Shown: positions 52,979-63,200 of the stretch, piece after piece
How the letters are laid out: each line of letters opens with the position of its first letter
Position numbering within the stretch: position 1 is the first letter of the stretch
Source of the DNA: Janibacter endophyticus
GTDB taxonomy: Bacteria > Actinomycetota > Actinomycetes > Actinomycetales > Dermatophilaceae
Assembly: GCF_016888335.1 (NCBI RefSeq)
Contig: NZ_JAFEJG010000004.1
Span: 1,178,001-1,242,000, forward strand
DNA length: 64,000 nucleotides
Direction: 5' to 3'
Program-made: the position numbers and the translations under genes
Notes under the pieces: generated by a model
Seen by the model: only the letters and a program-made list of their open reading frames with translations
Told to the model about the DNA's origin: nothing
Database searches by the model: none

Positions 52979-53063
52979 CCTTTATCGGATAACCCGATAA
53001 TGAGACTCGAACCCGGGAACCGTTCCCGGGTTCGAGTCACATTCTCGGATAACCCGATAAAGG
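52979..53063. repeat. 85-bp palindromic element, copy B
   Basis: Same length and ends (CCTTTATCGG ... CCGATAAAGG) as 16661-16745, in inverted orientation; the two differ mainly at four to six central and left-side bases. The inner ACTCGAACCCGGGAAC-C-GTTCCCGGGTTCGAGT is a strong hairpin here. Sits between converging genes, and a CGAAGGGG octamer begins 1 nt beyond its right end. Confidence 0.9.
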
Positions 53064-53078
53064 TCGAAGGGGGTGAGC

Positions 53079-54647
53079 TCAGCCCTCGGTCGAGGTCGCC
53101 TGGCCGGTCTGGCCACCGGTCGTCCGGCGCCGGTTGCGCCGCCGGCGCGGGCGGTCGCCACCCTCGCGGGAGCCGCCCTCGGAGCCGCGGGCCGACCCAC
53201 CCTCGCGACGAGGTCCCCCGTCGCCCCGGCCGCCGTCACGACCACCGGAGCGGCCACGACCGCCGTCGCCCTGCGGGCGACGCCCACCGGACTTGCCGGT
53301 CTCGCCGAGGTCCTCGATAACCTCCGCGTCGAGGCCCTCGCGGGTGCGCTGCGAGCGGGGGAGGCGACCCTTGGCGCCCTCGGGGATGTCGAGGTCGCTG
53401 AAGAGGTGCGGGGAGGCGGAGTAGGTCTCGACCGGCTCGGGGATGCCGAGGTCGAGCTGGCGGTTGATGACCGCCCACTTCGTCATGTCGTCCCAGTCGA
53501 CGAGGGTGACCGCTATGCCGGTGTTGCCTGCGCGGCCGGTGCGGCCGATGCGGTGGACGTAGGTCTTCTCGTCGTCGGGGCACTGGTAGTTGACGACGTG
53601 CGTGACGTTGTTGACGTCGATGCCGCGGGCGGCGACGTCGGTCGCGACGAGGATGTCGACCTTGCCGTTGCGGAAGGCGCGCAGCGCCTGCTCGCGAGCG
53701 CCCTGGCCGAGGTCGCCGTGGATCGACGCGGCCGCGAAGCCCCGCTCGGTGAGGTCGTCAGCGACCTTGGCGGCGGTGCGCTTGGTGCGGCTGAAGATGA
53801 TCGTCAGGCCGCGGTCCTTGGCCTGCAGCACGCGCGAGAGCAGCTCGACCTTGTCCATCGCGTGCGCCCGGTAGACGAACTGCTCGATCGCCTTGACGGT
53901 CTGGCGGTCCTCGCCGTCCTCCGTCATCGCACGGATGTGGGTCGGCTGGTTCATGTAGCGGCGGGCCAGGGCGACGATCGCGCCCGGCATCGTCGCGGAG
54001 AAGAGCATCGTGTGACGGCCCGCGGGGGTCATCGCCATGATCTTCTCGACGTCCGGGAGGAAGCCGAGGTCGAGCATCTCGTCGGCCTCGTCGAGGACGA
54101 CCGTGCGCGCGTTGCTCAGGTTGAGGTGGCCCTGCTGGGCGAGGTCGATGAGGCGGCCCGGGGTGCCGACGACGACGTGGACGCCCTTGCGCAGCGCCTC
54201 GATCTGGGGCTCGTAGGCCCGGCCGCCGTAGACCGTGAGGACCTTGACGCCGCGGCGCTTGCCGGCCCGCTCGAGGTCGGCGGCGACCTGGACGGCGAGC
54301 TCGCGGGTCGGGGCGACAGCGAGGGCCTGCGGGCGGGGGTCGTCGGTGTCGACGTCGACCCGGTTGAGGATCGGGACGCCGAAGCCGAGCGTCTTGCCGG
54401 TGCCCGTCTTGGCCTGGCCGATGATGTCGTGGCCGCCGAGGGCGACCGGCAGCGTCATCGCCTGGATCGGGAAGGGGTGGATGATGCCGGCGTCGGCGAG
54501 GCTGGCGACGATGTCGGGGTGGACGTCGAAGTCGGCGAAGGTCGGCTGCGGGGCCTCGGGGGCGGTCGCCTCGGGCGCGACCTCGGCCGCGTCGGCGGCG
54601 GGCTCGACGGGCTCGGGCGTGGTCGTGGGCTCGGTCGTGTCAGTCAT
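53079..54647 (-). CDS. DEAD-box ATP-dependent RNA helicase
   Basis: 522 residues. Acidic N-terminal tail, Q motif (FADFDVHPDIVASLADAGI), AKTGTGKT, APTRELAVQVA, TPGRLIDLA, VLDEADEMLDLGF, MLFSATMP, and in the second half IIFSRTKRTA, DVAARGIDV and HRIGRTGRAG. A Gly/Arg-rich RGG-like tail (about 435-522) is typical of cold-shock/ribosome-assembly helicases such as RhlE/CshA. It corresponds to Rv3211 by context. Confidence 0.93.
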   Translation of the reverse strand: MTDTTEPTTTPEPVEPAADAAEVAPEATAPEAPQPTFADFDVHPDIVASLADAGIIHPFPIQAMTLPVALGGHDIIGQAKTGTGKTLGFGVPILNRVDVDTDDPRPQALAVAPTRELAVQVAADLERAGKRRGVKVLTVYGGRAYEPQIEALRKGVHVVVGTPGRLIDLAQQGHLNLSNARTVVLDEADEMLDLGFLPDVEKIMAMTPAGRHTMLFSATMPGAIVALARRYMNQPTHIRAMTEDGEDRQTVKAIEQFVYRAHAMDKVELLSRVLQAKDRGLTIIFSRTKRTAAKVADDLTERGFAAASIHGDLGQGAREQALRAFRNGKVDILVATDVAARGIDVNNVTHVVNYQCPDDEKTYVHRIGRTGRAGNTGIAVTLVDWDDMTKWAVINRQLDLGIPEPVETYSASPHLFSDLDIPEGAKGRLPRSQRTREGLDAEVIEDLGETGKSGGRRPQGDGGRGRSGGRDGGRGDGGPRREGGSARGSEGGSREGGDRPRRRRNRRRTTGGQTGQATSTEG

Positions 54648-54828
54648 GCGTGTGCGGACATCTCTCGATCAGTGGCGACGCGTCATGGGTCGCCGTCAGG
54701 GGCGGGCCGATCGGAGGTCTGCGGGGCGGCCTCGTGGTGGGCTGCCTGTCGGGTCCGTCGCGGACCGGGCTGAAGATGTGTGCCGACCGGGCACCGTGGT
54801 CCCCTCCATGCTACCCGCCAGGGGCGTC

Positions 54829-54834
54829 TACGCT
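54829..54834 (+). promoter_or_regulatory. Leaderless -10 of the ferritin-like gene
   Basis: TACGCT ends 8 nt before ATG 54843. The 195-nt divergent gap (54648-54842) otherwise shows nothing I can support. Confidence 0.45.
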
Positions 54835-54842
54835 GGCGACCC

Positions 54843-55544
54843 ATGAGCGAGCAGTCGTCGTCAGGGGTCGGGCAGCAGCTGGGCGAGCGGGAGCGCGAAG
54901 GGGTGATCGACCTCCTCGGCGCGATCGCGTACGGCATGATCTCGGGCTTCACCCGCCTCGCGGCGGACAGCGAGCTGGCGCGTGACCTGCGGCTCAAGAC
55001 CGCTGTGGCGGGCATGGCGGTCGGGGAGTTCCAGAGCTACGAGCTGCTCGTCGGGCACATCCGCGAGCTCGGCGCCGACCCGGTCGAGGCGATGTCCCCC
55101 TTCGTCGAGGCCTTCGACTCCTACCACCGGCGCACGGCGCCGCACGGCCTGCTCGAGGGGCTTGTCAAGGCCTACATCGGGGACGGGATCGCCTACGACT
55201 TCTACCGCGAGATCTCGCGGTTCGTCGACCCGGAGTCGCAGGAGATCATCGCGCAGGCGGCTGCCGACAAGGGACGCACCGACGTCATCGTCGACGCCGT
55301 CCGCGGCGAGATCCGGGCCAACCGGCACCTCGCCGGACCGCTCGCGCTGTGGGGCCGCCGGCTCATGGGGGAGGCGCTCACCCAGGGCCAGGTCGTCGCG
55401 ACCGAGCGGGACGCCCTCGTCGACCTCATCCTCGGTACGAGCCACTCGCGCCCGGGCGCCGACGTCGGTGAGATGAGCGCGATCATGCAGCGCCTCACCG
55501 ACGCCCACCAGCAGCGGATGGCCCGGCTCGGCCTCGCCGCCTGA
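54843..55544 (+). CDS. Ferritin-like fold protein (tRNA hydroxylase-like, Rv3210c type)
   Basis: 233 residues, almost all helical. LLGAIAYGMISGFTRLAADS, AVGEFQSYELLVGHIRELGAD and GDGIAYDFYREISRFVD resemble the ferritin-like domain annotated as tRNA-(MS2IO6A)-hydroxylase-like in actinobacteria. A complete set of di-iron ligands is not obvious, so hydroxylase activity is uncertain. Divergent from the DEAD-box gene, as in mycobacteria; a strong terminator follows. Confidence 0.78.
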   Translation: MSEQSSSGVGQQLGEREREGVIDLLGAIAYGMISGFTRLAADSELARDLRLKTAVAGMAVGEFQSYELLVGHIRELGADPVEAMSPFVEAFDSYHRRTAPHGLLEGLVKAYIGDGIAYDFYREISRFVDPESQEIIAQAAADKGRTDVIVDAVRGEIRANRHLAGPLALWGRRLMGEALTQGQVVATERDALVDLILGTSHSRPGADVGEMSAIMQRLTDAHQQRMARLGLAA

Positions 55545-55566
55545 GGCGGATCCCCCTTCGCACAGA

Positions 55567-55599
55567 CGAAGGCCCCCGGCACGATGCCGGGGGCCTTCG
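55567..55599. terminator. Bidirectional terminator
   Basis: Perfect 15-bp stem CGAAGGCCCCCGGCA (55567-55581) and TGCCGGGGGCCTTCG (55585-55599) with a CGA loop, between the convergent ferritin-like and GlsB-like genes. A separate CCCCTTCG octamer lies just upstream at 55553. Confidence 0.88.
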
Positions 55600-55615
55600 C
55601 TGATGCTGCGGTGGG

Positions 55616-55885
55616 TCAGACCTGCTTGCGGCCGGTCGCCATGCCGTAGCCGACGATGAGCGCCGCGGCGACGGCGATGCCCGCGAGGAACGGGATGATC
55701 TCGAAGCCACCGTTCTCGTTGTCGTAGCCGAGCTGATAGACGAGCCAGGACCCGACGAGCGAGCCCAGGATGCCGAGGATGATCGTCACGAGGATCGAGA
55801 TCGACTGCTTGCCCGGCAGGACGAGGCGAGCCAGGGCACCGATGATCAGCCCGCCGATGATGGCGCCGATGATGGTGGAGATCAC
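55616..55885 (-). CDS. GlsB/YeaQ/YmgE family stress-response membrane protein
   Basis: 89 residues with three membrane helices: IGAIIGGLIIGALARLVLPG, LVTIILGILGSLVGSWLVY and IIPFLAGIAVAAALIVGYGM. The GxxxGxxARLxxPG opening is the family signature (transglycosylase-associated protein). AAAGGA precedes ATG 55885 by about 10 nt. On its strand GGGTAA occurs about 50 nt upstream of the start, compatible with a general-stress (SigB-like) -10, but the matching -35 is weak. Confidence 0.88.
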   Translation of the reverse strand: MISTIIGAIIGGLIIGALARLVLPGKQSISILVTIILGILGSLVGSWLVYQLGYDNENGGFEIIPFLAGIAVAAALIVGYGMATGRKQV

Positions 55886-56014
55886 GAGGAGTTCCTTTCA
55901 GTTCCCGACCGGGGCCGGGGGGATGTGGCGACCGGTTACCCGGCCATTGCCTGAAAGGCTAAGGGACCGCTAGCGCATTCCCCGGGATGCTGTCCAGGGC
56001 AATCTGAAAAAATC

Positions 56015-56233
56015 TCAGGCGCCGAAACCGACCCGACCCCGCGAGGGCTCGCCGAGGTCGATGTAGCCGAGGGCTCCGGCGGGGACGATGACGCGCCGGC
56101 CCTTCTCGTCGCGCAGGTCGAGGGACTCGCCCTTGAGAGCAGCCTCGACGGCGGCCTCGATCTCGCTGTCGCTGCCCGATGCGTCGATGACGATCTCTCG
56201 GGCGACGTTCTGGACTCCGATCTTGACCTCCAC
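56015..56233 (-). CDS. DUF3107 small protein (TB9.4/Rv3208A-like)
   Basis: 72 residues: GTG 56233, VKIGVQNVAREIVIDASGSD, ALKGESLDLRDEKGRRVIVP and YIDLGEPSRGRVGFGA. The family is conserved and single-copy in actinobacteria, always next to a TetR gene, and its M. tuberculosis member is a known T-cell antigen; molecular function unknown. Situated 42 nt after the TetR gene and probably co-transcribed with it. Confidence 0.88.
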   Translation of the reverse strand: MEVKIGVQNVAREIVIDASGSDSEIEAAVEAALKGESLDLRDEKGRRVIVPAGALGYIDLGEPSRGRVGFGA

Positions 56234-56275
56234 GGTCAGGCCTTCCTGTCGATGTGCGGTGACGGCACGATCACA

Positions 56276-56935
56276 TCATGCGCCGGCGTCGGTCTCGGCC
56301 TGGCCCTCGCCCACGGCCCGCTTGGTGGCCACGGTCGGGAAGGACCCGATGCCACGCCAGGCGAGGTGACCGGCAGCGCGGGCGGCGTCCTCCCGGGGGA
56401 TCTGCGAGCCCCGGGCCAGCCAGGCGCGAGCCGAGATCTGCGACATGCCGACGAGGGTGATGCCGAGCAGGTCGGCGAACTCCTTGGGCAGGCCGGTGTC
56501 CTCGGCGACCCGCTGGCTGATCGCGTCGCCGACCTGGGCCTCGAGACCGTCGAGCCGGTGGCGGACCTGCGGGTCGCTCGTGAGGTCGGACTCGAAGACG
56601 AGACGGAAGGCCTCGCCCTCGCCGCCGACGAACTCGAAGAAGGCCGCGATGGTCCGGTAGACCCGGTCCTTGTGGTCGCTGGAGTTCTCCAGCGCGTCGA
56701 GGACGAGGGTCTCGAGCCGGTCGCACTGGCTCTCGAGGAGCGCGAGGTAGAGCTCGAGCTTGCCCGGGAAGTGCTGGTACAGCACCGGCTTGGAGACGCC
56801 CGCCTCCTCGGCGATGTCCTCCATCGCCGCGGAGTGGTAGCCCTTGCGGACGAAGACGGTCTGTGCCGCCTCGAGGAGCTGCGCGCGGCGCTGGGCGCGG
56901 GGCAGTCGCTGCACCCCCTGGGGCGAGCCGGTCAT
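56276..56935 (-). CDS. TetR family transcriptional regulator (Rv3208-like)
   Basis: 219 residues. N-terminal helix-turn-helix (RRAQLLEAAQTVFVRKGYHS, AMEDIAEEAGVSKPVLYQHF) followed by a ligand-binding helical domain. AGGAGGA precedes ATG 56935 closely. Conserved between DUF3107 and adnA genes in actinobacteria, diverging from the helicase-nuclease operon with 113 nt between the starts. Ligand and targets unknown. Confidence 0.88.
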   Translation of the reverse strand: MTGSPQGVQRLPRAQRRAQLLEAAQTVFVRKGYHSAAMEDIAEEAGVSKPVLYQHFPGKLELYLALLESQCDRLETLVLDALENSSDHKDRVYRTIAAFFEFVGGEGEAFRLVFESDLTSDPQVRHRLDGLEAQVGDAISQRVAEDTGLPKEFADLLGITLVGMSQISARAWLARGSQIPREDAARAAGHLAWRGIGSFPTVATKRAVGEGQAETDAGA

Positions 56936-57048
56936 GGGGAGTCCTCCTGGGTCGGCCTGAGTTGGCTCAGTCTACGCAGGGCTAGGCGGCCGGCGCGGGC
57001 CGCCGGTCGCTGCACCGGGCTGTCGGTGGGCGGTGATGGGATGGGGTC

Positions 57049-60000
57049 ATGGCAGTCAGTCACGGCACCGGTGCGAGCGCGAAGGGGGCGACCCGCGTCG
57101 TCCTCGACCGCGCGGTCGGCCTCGGGCCGGGTGGCCGGACGGGGGTCGACAGGGGTCGGCTCGACCCGGACCAGCTGCGTGCCGTCGAGGCACGCGCCGA
57201 GGTCCTCGTCGTGCTCGGCGGGCCGGGGACGGGCAAGAGCGCGGTGGCCGTGGCCGCAGCGCTCGACCGGGTGCGGACGGGGGAGTGCCGGGCGGACGAG
57301 GTCGTCCTCGTGGGCGCGAGCCGGCTGGCCGCGGCGGACCTGCGCGATGCCGTGACCGCCGGGCTGACCGGAGCGGCTGCGGTCCCGCTGGCTCGGACGA
57401 TCCAGAGCCTGGGCTTCGCCGTGCTGCGCTCGCAGGCGGCCGTCGACGGGCTGCCTGAGCCGCGACTCATCTCGGGCGCGCAGCAGGACCTCGTCCTCGC
57501 GGACCTGCTCGCCGGGCACGCCGAGTCCGGGTCGGGCCCGGCGTGGCCAGAGCGGCTCGTCGAGGCGGTGCCGACGCGCGCCTTCCGCGACGAGCTGCGC
57601 GACCTGCTCATGCGGGCGGTCGAGCACGGGCTCACCGGCGCGGACCTGCGCGAGCTCGGCGTCGAGCACGGCCGCCCCGAGTGGGTCGCGGCCGCGGAGG
57701 TCTTCGAGGAGTACGAGGAGGTCGGGGCGCTCGCGACCCCGGGCGCGTACGACCCGGCGTGGGTCCTCTCGGCGGCCGCCGACCTGCTCGAGCACGACAC
57801 CGAGGCTCGGGCTCGCGCGCTCGGCGAGATCGGCTGCGTCGTCGTCGACGACGCGCAGGAGCTGACCGTCCCCGCGGCGCGCCTGCTGCGGGTGCTCACG
57901 GACGCGGGGGTGCCGCTCGTCCTCGTCGGCGACCCGGACGCGGCCGTGCAGACCTTCCGCGGCGCGGAGCCTCGGCTGGCGCTCGGCGCGTGGACGGGAC
58001 GCGAGGTGGAGCAGGTCGTGCTCCGGACCGGCTACCGGGTGCCGGCCGCGGTCGCGCAGGCCTGCGAGCGGGTCGTCGCCCGGATCGGTGCGGTCGGCGG
58101 CGGTGCCCAGCGCGGGGCCGCGAGCGGGCACCTCGGCTCGTGCGCGGCGGTGGTCCTGCGCTCGCAGGCGCAGGAGGCCTCGTACATCGCCCACCGGCTG
58201 CGCCGCGCCCACCTCGTCGACGGGGTGCCGTGGGACGAGCTCGCGGTCGTCGTCCGCGGAGCGGCCCGTCAGTCGACCCTGCGACGGGTCCTCGCCGCGC
58301 GGGGCGTCCCCGTCGTCTCGGCGACCGCCGACATCCCCCTTCGAGACCAGCCGGCGGCGGCCCCGCTGCTGCGGCTGCTGCGGATCGTCGTCGATCTCCA
58401 GCGCGGGCACAGAGCCGGCCCCGACGTCGAGGACGTCCTCGCGCTGCTCACCTGCCCGCTCGTCGGCGCCGACACCGTCGCGGTGCGCCGGCTGAGGCGT
58501 CGGCTGCGGGCGCTCGAGCTGACCGCCGGGGGCGGTCGGTCGAGCGACGAGCTCCTCGCCGCGGGGGTCGTCCACCCGGCGGAGATGGACGAGGCGGTGC
58601 TCGACGCAGGGACCGACGCCGGCGACCTCGCGCCGCTGGTGCGGCTCGCCCGGGTCGTCGCCGCCGGGCGGGCCGCCGCGCCCGTCGACGGTGAGCGGTG
58701 GCGTTCCGGCGTCACCGCCGAGTCCGTGCTCTGGGCCCTCTGGGAGAGCGCGGGTGTCGCCGACGACTGGCGTGAGCGAGCCCTCGCCGGCGGACCGTCC
58801 GGTGCCCGGGCCGACGAGGCCCTCGACGCGGTCGTCGCGCTCTTCGCGGCGGCGGGAGCGCACGAGGAGGCGCGCCCAGGCAGCGGCCCGGAGTCCTTCC
58901 TCGCCTCGGTCGCCGAGCAGCAGGTGGCCGCCGACTCGCTCGCCGAGCGCAGCCCCGCGAGCGGAGCGGTCGCGATCGTCACCCCGGCCGCCGCGGCCGG
59001 ACGGCAGTGGCGTCGCGTCGTCGTCGCCGGCGTGCAGGAGGGGGTCTGGCCCGACCTGCGCCTGCGCGGCTCGCTGCTCGGCTCCACCGAGCTCGTCGAC
59101 GTCCTCACCGACCGAGGTGACGGCTCCGACCCCTTCGCCGCGGAGGGCGGAGCCCTCGCCGCCGCCCGCGCCCAGGTGCGCTACGACGAGACCCGGATGC
59201 TCCACGTCGCGCTGACCCGGGCGAGCGAGGACGTCGTCGTCACCGCGGCGCGCTCCGAGGACGACCAGCCCTCGGCCTTCCTCGACATCGTCGACCCGCT
59301 GGGGGCAGCCACCGCCGAGCGGCCCGCGGTCGAGGCGCCGCTGCCGCTCGACCTCGTCGGTGTCGTGGCGCGGCTGCGGCAGGAGCTCGACGACCCCGGG
59401 ACCGCGCCGGCTGCCGCGGTGCGGCTCGCCCACCTGCGCGAGCTAGGTGTCCGCGGCGCCGACCCTGACCAGTGGTGGGCCCTGCGCGACCTTAGCGACA
59501 GCCGTCCGTTGCACGACCCCGACGACGTCGTGCGCATCGCGCCCTCGCAGGTCGAGGACTTCGAGGCGTGCGCGTTGCGGTGGCTGCTCACGAGCTCGGG
59601 CGGGCGGGGGATCACGCACGTCTCTGCGAGCATCGGCACGCTGCTCCACGCCATCGCCGAGGAGCACCCGGACGCCGACCACGCGACCGTCGCCGCCGAG
59701 GTAGAGCGTCGCTGGCCGCAGCTCGGCGAGCCGCCCGGCTGGGTCTCCGACCAGCACCTGCGACGCGCCCACGTCATGGGTCGGTGGCTGGCCGACTACT
59801 ACACCCGTGCCCGGCAGGAGGGCTGGTCCGTGGCAGCCGTCGAGGCTCCCTTCGCGACGACGGTGGGGAGGGCGCGCATCACGGGACGGGTCGACCGGCT
59901 CGAGCGGCGCGACAGCGACGGGGCGCTGCGCGTCGTCGACTTCAAGACCGGCTCGACGAAGCCCTCTGGCACCGAGATCGAGACCCACCGTCAGCTCGGC

Positions 60001-60285
60001 GTCTACCAGGTCGCGGTCGAGGAGGGCGGCTTCGAGCAGGGGAGCGACTCCGCGGGCGCCGCGCTCGTGCACCTCGGACGCGCCGCGTCCTCGCGCAGCC
60101 AGGTCCAGGCGCAGACGCCGCTGGGTCAGGCCGAGGACCCGCGGTGGGCCCACCAGGCCATCGCCGAGACCGCCGACGGCATGTCGGCCAGCCAGGTGCT
60201 CGCCCGGCCCGAGGAGCAGATGTGCGCCCGGTGCCCGGTGCGCACCTCCTGCCCCACGCACCACGAGGGAGGGACGCTCCAGTGA
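57049..60285 (+). CDS. adnA: AdnA-like helicase-nuclease subunit (UvrD motor + RecB-type nuclease)
   Basis: 1078 residues. Walker A LGGPGTGKSAVAV near 56-68, VVVDDAQELT near 266 (Walker B, DDAQ in place of DExQ), LVGDPDAAVQTFRG, VALTRASEDV, then a C-terminal nuclease domain with GRVDRLERR and LRVVDFKTGSTK. Cysteines in FEACALRWLL and MCARCPVRTSCP form the 4Fe-4S clasp pattern of AddB/AdnA-type nucleases. With AdnB it resects double-strand breaks. Overlaps adnB by GTGA. By synteny Rv3202c. Confidence 0.88.
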   Translation: MAVSHGTGASAKGATRVVLDRAVGLGPGGRTGVDRGRLDPDQLRAVEARAEVLVVLGGPGTGKSAVAVAAALDRVRTGECRADEVVLVGASRLAAADLRDAVTAGLTGAAAVPLARTIQSLGFAVLRSQAAVDGLPEPRLISGAQQDLVLADLLAGHAESGSGPAWPERLVEAVPTRAFRDELRDLLMRAVEHGLTGADLRELGVEHGRPEWVAAAEVFEEYEEVGALATPGAYDPAWVLSAAADLLEHDTEARARALGEIGCVVVDDAQELTVPAARLLRVLTDAGVPLVLVGDPDAAVQTFRGAEPRLALGAWTGREVEQVVLRTGYRVPAAVAQACERVVARIGAVGGGAQRGAASGHLGSCAAVVLRSQAQEASYIAHRLRRAHLVDGVPWDELAVVVRGAARQSTLRRVLAARGVPVVSATADIPLRDQPAAAPLLRLLRIVVDLQRGHRAGPDVEDVLALLTCPLVGADTVAVRRLRRRLRALELTAGGGRSSDELLAAGVVHPAEMDEAVLDAGTDAGDLAPLVRLARVVAAGRAAAPVDGERWRSGVTAESVLWALWESAGVADDWRERALAGGPSGARADEALDAVVALFAAAGAHEEARPGSGPESFLASVAEQQVAADSLAERSPASGAVAIVTPAAAAGRQWRRVVVAGVQEGVWPDLRLRGSLLGSTELVDVLTDRGDGSDPFAAEGGALAAARAQVRYDETRMLHVALTRASEDVVVTAARSEDDQPSAFLDIVDPLGAATAERPAVEAPLPLDLVGVVARLRQELDDPGTAPAAAVRLAHLRELGVRGADPDQWWALRDLSDSRPLHDPDDVVRIAPSQVEDFEACALRWLLTSSGGRGITHVSASIGTLLHAIAEEHPDADHATVAAEVERRWPQLGEPPGWVSDQHLRRAHVMGRWLADYYTRARQEGWSVAAVEAPFATTVGRARITGRVDRLERRDSDGALRVVDFKTGSTKPSGTEIETHRQLGVYQVAVEEGGFEQGSDSAGAALVHLGRAASSRSQVQAQTPLGQAEDPRWAHQAIAETADGMSASQVLARPEEQMCARCPVRTSCPTHHEGGTLQ

Positions 60286-63200
60286 CCGAGCAGGGTTCGC
60301 TCTTCGACCTCGAGGCCGAGGATGACCGCGACGCACCCCCTACGAGCAGCCGGCCCCCGACGGGACCGGCGACGACGGCGGTGGTGGCGTCCGGGGCTGT
60401 GGCCGGGGAGCGGCCGCGCTGGAGCGCCGTCGAGGTCAGCCGTGCGCTCGGCCAGGAGCACCCGCCCACCGAGGAGCAGGCCCGGATCATCGAGGCGCCG
60501 CTGCGGGCCCAGCTCGTCGTCGCCGGGGCCGGCTCGGGCAAGACCGAGACGATGACGGCCCGGGTCGTCTGGCTCGTGGCCAACGGCCTCGTCGAGCCCG
60601 AGCAGGTCCTCGGGCTGACCTTCACCCGCAAGGCCGCCGGCGAGCTCGCCGACCGGGTCGGTGCCCGCCTCGCTGCCCTGGCCTCGTCGGGTCTGTGGGC
60701 ACCGCCGGAGCGGGACGAGGCCGGGGCGCTCACCCTGCCCGGTGCCCCCACCATCACGACCTACCACTCCTATGCCGGGCAGCTCGTCCGCGAGCACGGT
60801 CCGCTGCTGGGTCGAGAGCGCGACGCCCGGCTGCTCACCGAGGCAGCTGCATGGCAGCTCGCCCACGAGGCCGTCCTCTCCTACGACGGCCCGATGCAGC
60901 AGATCGACTGGGTCGAGGCGACGGTGACCAAGATGGTCGTCGGTCTCGCCGGCGAGCTCGCCGAGCACCTGCGGACCCCCGAGGAGGTGGCCGACCACCT
61001 GCTCGACCTCGTCCGGCGGTGGGAGGCCGTCGAGCTGGCCTCCAAGCCGCTCAAGGCCGTCGCCGACGTACGCGACGCCCTGCGCGACCGGGCCCTCGTC
61101 CTGCCGATCGTCCGGCGCTACCTCGACCTCAAGCACGAGCGCGGGGTGCTCGACTTCAGCGACCAGATGGCCCTCGCCGCACGCCTGGCCAGCGAGATCC
61201 CGCAGATCGGTACCGAGGAGCGGTCGCGCTACCGCGTGGTCCTGCTCGACGAGTTCCAGGACACCTCCGAGGCCCAGCTCGTCCTCATGACGAGCCTCTT
61301 CGCGCCGGAGGGGCAGGCGCCCAGCCCGGTCACCGCCGTCGGCGACCCGCACCAGTCGATCTATGCGTGGCGGGGGGCGAGCGCGACGACGCTCGCGACC
61401 TTCCCGGAGCGCTTCGGCGGTGCTCCCGTCCTGCATCTCTCCCGGAGCTGGCGCAACGACGAGGCCATCCTCGAGGCGGCCAACACCGTCGCCGAGCCGC
61501 TGCGCGAGGGCAGCGCTGTCCCGGTCCGCGCGCTCGGGGCCCGCCCGGGCGCTGGTCGCGGCCAGGTGTGGGCGGCGCGGGTCGAGGACGCGCAGGCCGA
61601 GGCGGCACTGGTGGCGGACTGGGTCAAGGAGCGCCGGGGCGACGGACGACGCTCCGCGGCGGTCCTGTGCCGCAAGCGATCCCAGTTCACCGCGATCGTC
61701 GGTGCGCTCGCCGAGCGCGGGGTGCCCTACGAGGTCGTCGGCCTCGGCGGTCTGCTCGTGACGCCAGAGGTCGCCGACGTCATCGCCCTGCTCACGGTGG
61801 TGCAGGACCCCGCTCGTGGCGACCGGCTCATGCGCCTGCTCACCGGGCCGGCCTGCCGCCTCGGCGCCGCCGACATCGCCGGCCTCGCGGCGTGGGCACG
61901 CGAGGGCGGGCCGCCGCGGAGCCGCACCGCCGGCGTCGACCTCGCACCCGACTCCCGTGACGAGCGCACGATCGTCGACGCCCTCGACGATTTGCCCGAT
62001 GCCTCGTGGGAGGGGCCGGGCGGGACCCGGGTCAGCGAGCGGGCCCTCAGTCGGCTGCGCTGGCTCGGAGCCGTCGTCGCGCGGCTGCGGACCGTGGCCG
62101 GCCAGCCGCTGCCCGACCTCGTCGTCGAGGCCGAGCGAGCCCTCGGCGTCGACATCGAGGTGCTCGCCCGTCCCGGATGGAGCCCCGGCGCGGCCCGGGC
62201 CCACCTCGACGCGTTCGCCGACGTCGCGGCGCAGTTCGCCGCGGGAGCCGACCGGGCGACCCTCGGCGGGTTCATCGACTGGGTCGAGGCGGCGATCGCG
62301 GAGGAGCGCGGGCTCGACCGGCCCGTCGTCGACCCGACGCCCGACGCCGTGCAGGTCCTCACCTGCCACGCGGCGAAGGGGCTGGAGTGGGACGTCGTCG
62401 CCGTCCCCGGCCTCGTCGAGGCGACCTTCCCCAGCCACAGCAGCCGGGCCCGGTGGGACAAGAAGGCGGAGCAGTGGGTCATGAGCGAGCCCACCGACAC
62501 GGGGTGGCTGCACAAGACCGAGGGCGGCCTGCCCTACCCGCTGCGGGGGGACCGCGACGGTCTGCCGGAGCTCTTCGAGCATGCCCCGACGAGCAAGGAG
62601 ATCGGCGAGTCGATCACCGAGTTCAAGCAGGCGGCGGGGCGGCAGGCGCTCACCGAGGAGCGCCGCCTCGCGTACGTCGCCTTCACCCGGGCGCGCCAGC
62701 ACCTGCTCGTCGCCTCGTCGGTGTGGTCGGCGACGGGCAAGACGCCGCGCATGCCCTCGCGCTTCTTCGAGGAGGTCGCCGCGCTGCCCGGGGTCCATCG
62801 CATCGCCGAGGCGGCCCTCCCCGAGACCGACGCCAACCCCAACCCCCTCCTCGAGCAGACCCGGGCTGTGCTGTGGCCGATGCCGGTCGAGTCCGAGACG
62901 CGTCCCGCGCTCGAGCGGTCGCGGTCGGCCGTGGAGCGGCGCCCGGACGGCCCGGCCCTCGACGGCACGCACCCGCTCGACGGCGAGATCGAGCTGCTCC
63001 TTGCCGAGCGCGAGGCGGCCCGACGCCCCGCCGCGCCCAGCGTCTTGCTGCCTCCGCACCTCTCGACCTCGGCGCTGGTGTCGCTGGCGCGTGACGAGGA
63101 CGACTTCGCCTCGCGGCTGCGACGGCCGATGCCGGAGCCGCCCTCACGCGCGCTGCGCCGCGGCACGACCTTCCACGCGTGGGTCGAGCAGCACTACGGA

